A program made the position numbers and the translations under genes. A model generated the notes under the pieces. It made no database searches. It had not been told where the DNA came from and saw only the letters and a list, made by a program, of their open reading frames with translations. Below, in pieces: positions 1 to 10,975 of a DNA stretch of 64,000 bases. The DNA is taken from positions 57,347,702 to 57,411,701 of the forward strand of contig OZ020307.1 of assembly GCA_963971305.1 (NCBI GenBank), in the 5' to 3' direction. Positions within the stretch are counted from its first letter, which is position 1. Each line of letters opens with the position of its first letter. Source of the stretch: Arcuatula senhousia. Taxonomy: Eukaryota > Mollusca > Bivalvia > Mytilida > Mytilidae.

Positions 1-21
1 AGAATTATGTTATATAATTTA

Positions 22-86
22 TTTTATGAATAATATTTTTGATATGTTCATGAATAATATTCTTGACATGTTCATGAATAATATTT
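22..86. repeat. 24-bp minisatellite, left block
   Basis: About three copies of a 24-bp unit (tgttcatgaataatattctt followed by gata or gaca). The same unit recurs in about four copies at 976-1072. The two blocks bracket a Penelope-like fragment, so one array appears to have been split by an insertion. The unit is a multiple of three, so it gives a spurious open frame that runs on into the PLE coding remnant. Confidence 0.85.
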
Positions 87-354
87 CTAAATTCTTCCAC
101 AAGTATCGATCTCTTATTGAAAAATTTAATTGTACACGTCGTTTTCTTATAGTGAAAGGAATATCACATCCTGAATTTTATGGTAATGTTTTTTATAAAG
201 CTCACAAATTTAAAAGCAATCCATTAGAAATGAAAAATTGGCTTCAAAATTTATTACGGAAAGGATATGAATTGAATATTTTGGTTAAATCTTTGAATTT
301 AGTGTTTTTGGCAGAAATATTGATAACTTGATACTTGCTTTAAAACTTCCGTAA
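87..354 (+). pseudogene. Penelope-like element (family B), C-terminal coding remnant
   Basis: This is the last ~85 codons of a reverse-transcriptase protein, matching the C-terminus of the longer family B copy at 17009-18560. Shared blocks include CTRRFLIVKGISHP, YKA-KF and KNWL-NLL-KGYE. The fragment is 5'-truncated at the minisatellite junction near base 87, which fuses the open frame artificially with minisatellite codons. A one-base deletion near 310 shifts the last residues relative to the sister copy. The original frame would stop near 354. No GIY-YIG endonuclease domain is visible after the RT. It is a dead fragment. Confidence 0.8.
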
Positions 355-975
355 CTGTATTTACTATTGTCATTTTTTTAAGCATTATAGCGATCAAGCG
401 TGTCGGTTTTGTGTGATGACACTTCACTAAATCATTATTGTTTGAAGCGTTTGATTTTTCTACATCAGTCGATTGATGATTCTCAGCTAGCTGTCAGTAA
501 CAGCGAGTGTTCTATAGAGAGTTCCTTTACCGTCCTTTTGTTTGTTCTTGTTATTTGTCTTAGGTTCTCTCTAGTAGAATTGGACTTTGATCGATTTGAT
601 TTTTATTGTGTGTTTAGTTTTTGTGCTTTGTCTAGGAATATTGACAGGGGGGAGGTTGGGCCCAAAAAACTAGTTTAACCCCGCCACATATTACATGTGC
701 CTGTCCTAAGCCAGGAATCTTTGACAAAGCTTTCGTTTGTACTTGTCCTTTTGATGTTTTCTGTTCCTTGTTTAAGAAGGGGGTCTATCTGTGACTATTT
801 CAGGGCTGGGTTTGAATTATATGCATCTTATTTAGACCATGAGCCAATTGCAGAACCGCGAGCAGTGCCAAATGGCCTCGTTGAAGGCTGCTGGCGTTTG
901 TCCATTGTGGTTTTTCTAAATTGCCGTTTAATTGTGGGCTGTGTCGCGTACACTTATTCCACATCTCTTTTTTTC
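355..975 (+). mobile_element. 3' untranslated tail of Penelope-like element family B
   Basis: It aligns by eye with 18565-19212 downstream of the other family B copy. Shared landmarks are gcgatcaag-gtgtcggtt, a block reading aaactagtttaaccccgcca, 'gcctgtcctaagccaggaa', and a final 'gtgtcgcg-acacttattcca catctc'. The homology ends where the minisatellite resumes at 976. Two copies sharing the same 3' end with different 5' ends is what 5'-truncating target-primed insertion produces. Confidence 0.8.
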
Positions 976-1072
976 TATGTTCATGAATAATTTTCTTCAT
1001 ATATTCATGAATAATATTCCTGATATGTTCATGAATAATATTATTGATATGTTCATGAATAATATTCTTGAT
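976..1072. repeat. 24-bp minisatellite, right block
   Basis: Four tandem units of the same 24-bp motif found at 22-86 (core atgttcatgaataatatt). It continues the array interrupted by the PLE fragment at 87-975. Confidence 0.85.
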
Positions 1073-2000
1073 CATGAAGACAGATTTCTGTACGGCATCA
1101 TTTCTATTACCCATATACACACCATGTTTGGAAAGAGTCAATGTCCTATTTAATTTAAATAACAAAAGAAGAATGGTCAAAGACAGAAATGGCCGGATTT
1201 CGTTAAATATAAAGTTGGTTAGCTAAATACATGAACAAATCCCATGGTATTGGATCACCTGTTAATGCTGTATACCAAATATCGGGAGGCTGCGATAAGT
1301 GGTTCATGAGAAAACTGTTACGATAATTTTTTCCCCGCCCGCCCTCCGCTCACCATTTTATAATCTGGATTTTGAATGTTTCTTACCGTCAATGCCGATT
1401 CATTTCCCACACAAACTCGGAAAATCCAACTAGATAGATGGACCCAAAACTTCTTAGCGAACCAATATTTCGTAAACTGTGGGAGAAAACATCTTGCCTC
1501 TTCCTTGACGTTTCTGTTTTGTTCTTATTCTGTTTTTGTCCAGTGGGTTATGCAGCAGCTCTATCCTGAGGCGGCGGATTGCTCCTATAAACGGGAGCGA
1601 TAGGACGATAGCCTCCTCTTCCTCCGCGGCAAGCTCTAGCAGCTAACACTCTATCCACCATATGAAAATCCCTATCAGCCCGTACGGGCAAGGCCCTTTA
1701 CACACGGTAGTGTCTATTTTTAGCGTATCTTTACGCATTTTCTTGTTGCATTACTAGTAATAAAATTGCCACGTCCACTAAGATTAACACCTATAGGAGG
1801 CATAATAAATATGATCACCACAAATGTATCACAATTTTACTGGTAGCATGGTCGGTAATACTAAATACACGCCGCCCGCTGGGATTTTGTGGTACAACAA
1901 ATAGCGTATAGCATAACGTCATTACTGACGTCATTTAGGGTATTATAGAAACGGAAACGGACAGTTTCCGGATTAGGGTGCTTTCATTAAGGTCTGCAAA
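1073..2000. other. Noncoding, no recognisable element
   Basis: I see no supported gene. Only short stop-bounded frames are present (e.g. 1376-1603, 75 codons) with no family resemblance. 1540-1720 is somewhat GC-richer than its surroundings, but I recognise nothing in it. Confidence 0.5.
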
Positions 2001-2003
2001 AAG

Positions 2004-2670
2004 CATGAACATTCATGAACAGTTCATGAATTTCCATGATAGAGATAATTTCATGAATATCTATGAATATCTATGATTTTTCATGAACATATGAACATCT
2101 ATGAACATTCATGAATACCTATGAATATCTTTGAATATCTATATTTTTATATAGTAGCTAAAACTAGATACATTTTGTCCTCAAGATTACAAAAAAAATA
2201 TCTCAGATTGAAGCTTTAATATCTGTTTGAAATGTTACATTTTTTGTATCTTTTTGCTCATACAAAGTTTTGTCCTGATGGACACTACAATAGGACATTC
2301 CTTGAGATTAACACAAGTCAATAGCAAATTATCCCAAAGCCAAAGTCTTAAAACTAACAATTTTTATTCGAACATATAGTAAAATTCTATGAAAAAATAT
2401 TTAGAATATCATGATTCGGGCTAGTAGCATGAAATTTCATGAAAAACCTTTTATGAACTGTTTATGAACTTTGATGAACGTGATAAATTGACGAAAAGAA
2501 CATGAAATTTCATAAAAGGCTTTTTTGATACATTCACAAAAAACCATGAAAATTCATGAAAAAATCATTTTATGCACAGTTCATGAACAAAATTCATGAA
2601 CTCTGTTTTGAATTAGTCGATGAATTTTTTATGGACTGTTCATGAATATTCAAGAATATCTATCAAAATT
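2004..2670. repeat. TTCATGAA-rich low-complexity tract
   Basis: Dense, irregular recurrence of the self-complementary octamer TTCATGAA and of atgaatatct/atgaacatt variants on both strands. There is no fixed period. The word is the same as in the 24-bp minisatellite at 22-86 and 976-1072, so the tract may be an eroded relative of it. Confidence 0.7.
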
Positions 2671-4042
2671 CATAAAGTCATTGAGTTCGCATCGCAGGGG
2701 TGGGAAAAACAGATTACTCTTAATTCATACAACGCACTACGGATAAGATTTTTGCGAAAGGAACTACATGTACATTTAACACGTTTATGAAAAGTGCTAA
2801 GAAAAAAATATTAACTTCCCTTGGATGTTATTCAGCCTGAGGGTAGATTATTGCATTGTTTTCAAACTAGAGCTAATTTAGATAGCGGGATATATGTATC
2901 ATGTTTTGTCATTTATGGAATAATAAGAAGTCATTTAAATTGAAATACCATAAAAATGTGAATTGCATCATAAAGGTCCTCAGATTTAAACCCCCACCCA
3001 CATTTACAAAAATGTAGGATTCTTGCTGCTAACATTTAGAAGCCGTTCCTTTAAAATCTTACAGTGCCATACATTTAAAACCAAGCAATTTACAGACTGC
3101 AAAGCAGAAAATTCGATTTATATTTACATTACATCGCATGATATAAGTAATTTTGATGAATGAAGACAAATAACATTTTTCTTAATTTATAAATGATTAA
3201 ATTACAGACATGAATTTCCTTCTGATTAGTATGAAAATATTGTAAATATTTCCTGATAAAGCCCAATAGTTGTTAAATTAGATTTCCTATAAAACATTTA
3301 TGGTAAGATCTTATACTTTTTTGTATAAGATGAAATACCTTGTACTTAATTTTTCACTGTAACATAAAAGTCCATACAATCCTGTGAAAAAATTACCAAA
3401 CACATTTGACCTACATGTATATTCTTCCTTAACGGCGTCTCTAACAAATCTTTTTATAGTGGTTGTCCGGCACACACGGTCGTTAATCAAATTCCGCGCA
3501 GTGCCCGTTCCCGTTCCGTCCATTGCTGTAAGACAGAAAGTAGTTCTGGATGGAGCCGATCACTGTGCGGAGTTTTGGTCGTTGATGTCAATAAAAATGA
3601 GTTCAACACCAAGACGAAGTTTCGGGCGCTTAGCTAACGGAAAGACTGGGATGTGTGCCTCTGCTGATTGAAACTGTTAATTCTGTCAACTTTTACTTGA
3701 GACCCCGGTGAAGGACGCGTATGCAGTGTCAAAACATTTAAATGAAAGGGCATCGTTTATTGCTATTGTTTTTCATTGTTTGCTTTTGTCTTTTGTCTTT
3801 AAAATGTAGTTTGACCTATCATATAAATCTTTTACTGAAAACTCCACGATGGAAGAAAGCCGCCTTAAATCTTACCAGTGATCGCTTATTGTCGTCTTGC
3901 ATAGGCACTAGATTAAACATATAACACATAAGACATAAAACCGATCGGTAAATTATCAGCTGAAGACAAATTCTTCACATATATCATTTTTATATAGAGT
4001 CGTCAGGAACAACCATATACAGCTTTAGATGATCTTAAACAT
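2671..4042. other. Noncoding AT-rich sequence
   Basis: No gene or repeat recognised. A GC-richer patch at 3470-3660 has short frames on both strands (95 and 70 codons) without family resemblance, and neither has further support. Confidence 0.5.
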
Positions 4043-4137
4043 CATTGTGTGTTTGGTAATTTACCCTTGAAAAGGCTTTTTCGAATGCAAGGAACTTTGT
4101 TTAGGTTTTAAATTGTCTTTACCTGAAACACACAATG
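4043..4137. repeat. Short inverted repeat (hairpin)
   Basis: The word cattgtgtgttt at 4043 is the reverse complement of aaacacacaatg ending at 4137, with gtaa/ttac continuing the pairing inward. About 95 bp in total. Possibly a degenerate MITE. Confidence 0.55.
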
Positions 4138-4200
4138 TCAATTTATGCCAGTAAGTTTTGTTATTTGCATCAAATCATGACATTCATATTAAATAATTAC

Positions 4201-4410
4201 CTTGATTTAAAATTACTGATGTGGGTTGTAACTGTCTTTGTCAGTCATTTATAGAACTTTACTTTGATTTAAAATGACTGACATGAATTATTCGATGATA
4301 CATCTTTAGTCAGTGTCAGTCATTTAAATCAAAGTTTAGTTCTATTAATGACTGACAATGACATTACAATCCAAATCAGTAATTGTAAATCAAAGTAAAT
4401 ATCTAAAATG
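4201..4410. repeat. ~200-bp imperfect palindrome
   Basis: The left arm (cttgatttaaaattactgat ... actttgatttaaaatgactg) pairs with the right arm (gtcagtcatttaaatcaaag ... cagtaattgtaaatcaaag). The centre is near 4300. The repeated word is TGACTGACA and its complement. It has foldback or MITE architecture, but no target duplication was identified. Confidence 0.7.
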
Positions 4411-5514
4411 ACTGTCATGATCTAATAGCAAAATTGACTTCCCTAAACTGATATAGTCTGCTACAGTTAAAGGCAACTAAAACAGTAAAAAAGAAAAAAA
4501 AAGATAATTACTGAAGATATTGCATCAAACAAAATCTGCATTTAACTATATAACAGGTAAATAGTTGTAACTCAACAGTTAGCATCAGTCATTTTTAATC
4601 GGATTAGAACTGACATAGAAATGGCAGTCATTATTTTGGTTCATAGTGAGGTAGTCAACCAAGGGAAAGTTTCATTTTTCTGAAATCTGAATTATCGTCC
4701 TTGTTTTTTTAAAGAATTAAGCCTATATCAGCATATAGTATGCACAAACCTGTACACTTTTTTCTCATAAATCCTGCTTAGAAAAATCCATGACAGAATT
4801 CAGAACTGTTTCAATTTGTTTTAATGAAATCGTGAAATAATCACTTTACTTTTGTGTTCCTCACAATCAAATATGTGATTCACCACTCTGGCAACTTAAG
4901 TCTGCACTTTAAGAGGTTTGTTTTGCAGTATAAATCCGCGTTTGCAAATACCATGTCTTTGAAACTGCTTGAAATAAGTAAAAACCATTGCGTTTTCTGT
5001 CTTTGGTTTCCTGTATCGGTTAAGAGGAGATATACCTGCTTGATACCTTTTAAGTTTTTATTGTTTCATACGTCAAATACAAAACATCTTTTATATATTT
5101 TTGGTAAGACTTATTGAAGTCCATATTTTCATCTTTGATCCATTTGTATTAAGTTACCCATTTGTATGATCTAATTTATATGATTTATAAATTCAAGTCT
5201 ATAAGCATTGTATGCCTTCGACTTTGAAGTGGAAAATTACGCACATTACCAATTTATATAGGTGAATTTAAACTTATATATTTGTAAATTAAAAGATTAT
5301 TGAACAATATTATACAACTTATCTTTTCATGTTAGTATTCACACTATATTCATGGTACACTGACAATGTATAATTAAAAATATATTTTTGAAAGTGATGA
5401 ATACCATAAATAATATATTTAGGTGTTGGTTTTTATCTTACAATTTCTAACGTTTTGACATCATCGGATACATACAGTTTTCAAAGCCACGAAAGCGTGA
5501 CGTTTCTGTTTATT
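4411..5514. other. Noncoding AT-rich sequence
   Basis: The frame at 4854-5117 (87 codons) has no recognisable motif. TGACTGACA-like words persist to about 4630. No element boundary was seen. Confidence 0.5.
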
Positions 5515-5815
5515 TGACCATAGGCTCAAACTTCTGTAGATTACCAGTCAGTTTTGTTTTGAACCCTTGTACCGGACTGAATTGGTCATAAGCAACGCCA
5601 ATGGTGTGCTATAGCAAGTAGGAACTGCTCATGTTTTCAAAGCACCTGAGCTCACTCTTGTTGTCACTTGAGTTTGCTTTGTTCGTTGATTTTCAGTTTT
5701 TGTGTGTTTACATTATTTCTTAATGTGTGTTTCTTCGCTCTGTGTTTACTGATTTTGTCTATGTCCTTTGGAACTTTTCACATTCGAATGCACCATTGAT
5801 TCCCCTCTGCTTCTT
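5515..5815 (+). mobile_element. Diverged 3' tail of Penelope-like element family A
   Basis: It parallels 50465-50790 behind the family A RT at 49955. Shared words in order are a ccataggct-like start, accgga-t-ga, gtgtgctatagcaag-aggaactgct, agcacctga-ctcactcttgt and, at the end, 'ttc-gaatgc-ccattg---cctctgcttct'. There is no coding sequence in this fragment. Confidence 0.65.
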
Positions 5816-6457
5816 TAAAACGGGAAAACAAAATGCCACAAGCATACCCAATTGGTCTTGTGTTTCCAACCCACTTCAATTGGTCATCATAATGTTATGA
5901 TTAATTTAGCCAAAATCGCAGTGTTTTGTTAAATGATTGATCTAATCTTACCAAAATGAAACAGTACGTCTAAAAGCGTCTTATGCCTTTGGCTACAACG
6001 CGAGGCTTGAAGAGCTTAATAATGTCTTTCTTGTAAAGGAGGTAATTGGTGACTTTTATTATAAAATAAAATAATTAATAAAGTATTAGGAAATATTGGT
6101 AAATAAACAATATTAGATAAGGAATCGTCTGGTTAAACGCTGACGTATATGCACTATATGTATGTTGGTAAGAATTATATAATAATAAGGTCATTTATTA
6201 GATATGGATTCTTCGTTATGACATATTGACATGGTTTCTCATGTACTTTCCATTTTGCCTACTTGGTGACGTCTATATGGAAAAAAATAGGAAATTTTTA
6301 TTTTTTTGGGGTTGTTTTATATTATAACATCAGTCATTAGGGATTGTTTTAACTGATCTTCCAGACTGTAGATTTAAAAATAGAATTTATAATAAGGAAA
6401 TGAAACTGATGCCATTTAATTTCAACTTAAAATGAATGGTGGGCATGGTGCTTCTGG
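5816..6457. other. Noncoding AT-rich sequence
   Basis: No gene or repeat structure recognised. Confidence 0.5.
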
Positions 6458-6467
6458 GCAATAAAAG

Positions 6468-6522
<55 letters not shown>

Positions 6523-7030
6523 TTGCTTTACTCCCAAGCAGCGCGATTTCGGCTATATCCGGGAGATGAACATGAAAGTGGTGATACAATGAACATGAAA
6601 TGATGATGAAGTGGAGAAAATGGGGACACAAGGCCAATCGGGTAGGAGAGTTTAGACTGCCACTGGAAAAAGGAGTGATGGGTAGGGACGGGAAATTTTG
6701 CCTCCTGCATGGGGATCCTACGGGTCCTACTCTTACCGAGACCTGCAGCAAGGTTCTTTAACGTGCAAGGAACGTAACATTTTTCAACACGGTGCACCAC
6801 TATGGTTTTCGGTCAGGTTTTCCGCATTATCGCCTGACGACCCCGCATCTCTCGATGTCAGGGCTGCCCCATTCAACCACCTGGGGCACACATCCCAGTC
6901 GCTTTGTGGGCAAAGCGGCCTGACCCGATGTCCGGTTTCTGAGCGCTCTTTAGTGGACTTTTACCGACAAGCTTAGCGCTTATGCGGACCTATTCGCCTC
7001 CCGGGTCCCGCACGGGACGCAATAAAAGAT
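6458..7030 (-). mobile_element. Short retroposon (SINE-like), full-length copy with 12-bp target duplication
   Basis: The element body is 6470-7018. It is flanked by an exact 12-bp direct repeat gcaataaaagat at 6458-6469 and 7019-7030. One end is a (TTAG)n microsatellite (6470-6522) and the other is the GC-rich palindromic word gtcccgcacgggac. Relatives occur at 10620, 22722, 42541, 43825 and 49335. The copies differ in length at the GC-rich end but share the microsatellite end, so I orient the element on the minus strand with the tetranucleotide run as its 3' tail. No protein is encoded. Family name unknown to me; no clear tRNA-type promoter boxes were identified. Confidence 0.8.
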
Positions 7031-8496
7031 GAAATAGGGATAAAAGCGCATGACATAGAAATAAAAGTCGAGCACAAGTTATATCATACTGCGATTTGTC
7101 CTTTTTTAAGAACATTTAGCTACCAAAACAAACTAAGGCGCTTAAATGATTGAAGGAAAAAAATTAAGACGACTCTGCAAACATTACAAATTTAAACTAT
7201 CAACTCATCAACGTTTGCAAATATTCGCATTTTATTGTTTAAAGACGTACTCCAATCTGCTGTTACGAACTAAGCGGATCAATTGTCTAAGCCTTTGGCA
7301 TTGTTTTGATTGGATTAAAACTACTTGACCGATTTATGGTTAAACTTGAAGCCATGTTCTAACATTTATTTACCGAATGTCTTAAAGTTTGAGCATTGTT
7401 ACACATTTAAAGAACAAATGATTGACTAACGCGATTTGATTTATTACTTTTGCTTCGACTTTTGTGTCCAGACTTCCAATCTTATTTCTTTTTTGCTTGA
7501 TGCAAATGTCTTATATTTCAGTACATTCACTGAATTGATTTTTCATTCGCAAGTGTCCCGATTCCGTCAATTATGTCGTTTTGTGTGTTTTTTCACAATA
7601 TCTTTTTTCTTAGGTTCCCCTTAGCATGTCAATGTTATATTTTTTTATCGAGACACAGAAAATGACCTGCTTGTGGTTCTTAGCTTCATTAATTTAATTT
7701 AAGGCAAATCATTGATTACGTTCAACTATCAAATTTAACGTTCGTGATTTGTCCCAATTTCAAATGTGATTTATCTGCACTCATTTGAAATATTTGAAAT
7801 CCTTTATTTATCTTAGAAGTACACGAGGTTCTTAGACACATTTATTCTATTTAAGTGCTATTTGTATACATCTTTACGTAAGAAACCTTTTTCTGTTCCA
7901 CTTCTTTGTGCAATTTAAGAGTATTCTTGTTCTATGTAACTAGATAAACGGATGTCTAGCGACCATTTCGACTGACATGTAAGATTGCAAAACAATTTCA
8001 GATATCTTGTTCAATTGAACTTGATCATTTCCCTTTATTCTATATACACATGTATATATGTGTTGCATTTAAAATATATAAAATAATTCTAAAGTTTTTA
8101 CAAGAAAGTAGCGACTTCTTACATAATACTTTTTTTATTTGAAATGACAAGACGTTCTTAGTGTATGTATGCTAATGCTCGATCAAATGTGTGTATGTTA
8201 TTCGAAATTGATGATCATTCATTTTTTTTTCATGAAAAAAACAACAAGTGTTGACATTAATTACTAATTACTCGCAGTCTGAACATATATATGTTTTTGC
8301 ACCTATAAGGTGATATACTTACATTTTATTTTTCGCTTAATCGTACGGTTATTTATTCATATATATTTTTTATGCTTTGATATTTTTAACATTTTTACTG
8401 GCTTTTTTAATGAAACGAACAAATTTCGTACTTAAATAGAGCATTTGGCTGTGGCATTGACGAGGAGAGTCATGTAAATAACGAATATACAAACAG
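7031..8496. other. Noncoding AT-rich sequence
   Basis: Short frames at 7146, 7436 and 8370 (about 60 codons each) show no motif. Nothing else recognised. Confidence 0.5.
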
Positions 8497-8498
8497 TA

Positions 8499-8935
8499 CA
8501 CAGGAAAAAATAGTAACACATGTTTTCCTATGTTTGGAAAACATTCGTTTTTCATATGTTTTTCATGTGTTTTACATGCGCTTTGACAAACGCTTGAAAA
8601 ACGCCTGTAGAAAAAATGTGTTTTTCGTATGTTTTGTAACTCATGTGTAACACATGTTTTTAATATTTAAAGCTGAGGAGCCATTCTCCATAAGGATCAA
8701 AATGGTATGGACATGACATTAAGATAATAAGATTTTTAGAAATATGAAAGGTTCAGATTACATACACTTCTTCAAAGAATGATTACTGTATAAGTTGACA
8801 TCTGAAATATATATCTTTAATTTCCAATTTATATGTTTTTCATGCGTGATACTATTTCTACGTTTACCATGTGCTATGCTCATACGTTTTACACATGTTT
8901 TCATGCGTAAAACATGCGTTACGATTTTTCCTGTG
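8499..8935. mobile_element. TA-flanked MITE, copy 1
   Basis: Inverted ends CACAGGAAAAAATAGTAAC and its near-complement GTTACGATTTTTCCTGTG, flanked by TA on both sides (8497-8498 and 8936-8937). The interior is rich in self-complementary words (catgtgtaacacatg, atgcgtaaaacatgcgtt) that let it fold extensively. The TA duplication suggests Tc1/mariner-type mobilisation. No transposase frame. A relative with the same CACAGG-AAAAT ends is at 29403-29789. Confidence 0.75.
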
Positions 8936-9939
8936 TAACGCATCAACTGTGATTCGAAAACTCCATAAGCAGAAGAGGACGGAATGTTGCTACTTAAAAA
9001 GGGAAAGTTGACGATTTGAAAGTTGAAGTCATCACGTTTGTCAGAGTTTTGTTGAAATTCTTTATTGAGAGTTAATTTTTAGGTGTAGATCTAAATATGA
9101 AGCAGATTTCTTAGCATCTGTTGTGTCTTTTATCTCAAGATCCTGAGGATATATGAGTTGGAGAAAGTCATCAAATCGAGAATTGTTTAGTAAAAAGACA
9201 TCATCAATATCACGGTAGGTCCCGTGTCCGGCGACAGGATTGTTTTTTCGAGAGGCATTGTCCGGTTTTTTCGAGAGAGGTCCAGGTTTTTTCGCCTGTC
9301 CGTTTACAAAAAAATGCTTAAATTCTCAATTGTAAGTGAAACAAAACGAAAAAGAGGAATATAAGTATTCAAAGTTTTCGAATTGTTACTTTTCTTCCAA
9401 AAAAATCCGTAAAGAAGCATCAGTTAATGATTTATTAAAATTGACCAGGTTTTTTCGAGAGGCACAACAACTTGTCCGGTTTTTTCGAGAGGTGTCCTGG
9501 TTTTTTAAAAATTTTGACTAAAGAGAGGAACTGGGTTTTGTGGAAACTATACGACTTAAGTGGAAACTAATATCCCTCCTACTCATTAAACATACATTTA
9601 AACACATTGCATGCAAAATATCAAGTTTGTAACTAACTTTAAAACATAAGTAGGCTGCCCACATGCAATTTCTTTGAAGACTAAATTAGTATTTTGACAA
9701 AATTAGTTTTATAGTACATTTGTACTTTTGTGACTTTCTTGGTGTGCTTTAATAAATTACCGGTTTCAAAAAGAGCGATTGTTACGGTGGGCAAAATTTT
9801 AAAAGGTAAGTGGCAACCTTGTTTTTGTGCCTTTTCAGGTCTTTGAAACTATAAAATCTACATGTACATGTATGTTAGAAACAAATAAATACAAAAAGAG
9901 CATATTTCACTGGTGCATTCTGTTATTTCAAGAGTTTAA

Positions 9940-10130
9940 GGTTGATTTAGAATATGGGATATTTACATATTTATTCCTGGGATACGGGACACTTGAGGCA
10001 AAACAAACTAAGATATAGAATACTAGTATTTAAATCTATTCTTTTACAGGGATATGGGATAAGAAAAAAAACCTCTATTTTGGATACGGGATATTTGATA
10101 AAAAACATTAGGGAATATGAGATATTGGAA
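9940..10130. repeat. GGGATA(T/C)GGGATA tandem words inside the transposon
   Basis: Spaced copies of gggatatgggata / ggatacgggaca / ggatacgggatat, separated by roughly 40-60 bp. Function unknown. Confidence 0.5.
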
Positions 10131-10619
10131 CCCCTTAACGTATACATATATATGTATGTAAAGATACAGAAACTTAAATAGCATTTGAATTTCATACTCT
10201 TATGTTTGTTTTATGTCAGGTCGACTCTATTTCAGTCATAATCAGCAGGACAAGAGCTAATTGAAACACCAAAATGTATTCTGTAGACCATCCTGGACAC
10301 AGACCCATGTATGTCATTCGAAGGACACATGCACAACCACAAACCAGAAGTAAAACGAACCAACTCACAAGATAGGCCAATGTTCCCTTAACGCACCATA
10401 GGCCAATGCATCCAGAAAGTGACGAAATCCTTCCTCTAAATTTTCGCACAATTTGGAACCCTTCCATATGGAGACTGACAATGAACCCTTACCCGAAATG
10501 AGAACATCTACCTGTGTGGGATATAGCCAACTCTTACCCAGTTTCAAATAACCATCCTTTATCTGGCGAAAATCCTGCTGAATCCTGTTTGAACCTATAC
10601 TCACTGAGAGAGAGAAGCG

Positions 10620-10975
10620 GGGTTGGAGTGGGAAACAAAGGATCTGTAAATTTTGAAGATCACTGGAAAAGGGAAGAGGTGGGTAGATGCGGAAAATTTA
10701 GCCTGTGGCGGTGCACAATGGGATATTTTACGTGCAGGAACCTTGGAACTCTCCTCGCACGTTGGCCCAATATGGTTTACGGTCATGTTTCCGCATTAGT
10801 ATAGCCTGATGAACCGACATTTATTATGACAGAGCTGACCCATTCAACCACCTGCGGCACACATCACAGTTGCTAAAGTGGGCTAAGCGGCCTGGAAAGA
10901 TGATAGGTTTCTGAACTTTTACCGAGAAGCTTAGCGCTGCTGCTAACCTATTATCCTTCTGGGTCCCGCACGGGA
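10620..10975 (-). mobile_element. Short retroposon fragment lacking its tail
   Basis: Matches the GC-rich part of the retroposon at 22722-23216 (gtgggaaacaaagga, aagaggtgggtag, ggaaaatttagcct, acgtgca, gggtcccgcacggga). It lacks the microsatellite-tail part. It is nested inside the 9211-11985 transposon. Frames seen here on both strands are by-products of the repeat. Confidence 0.7.
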
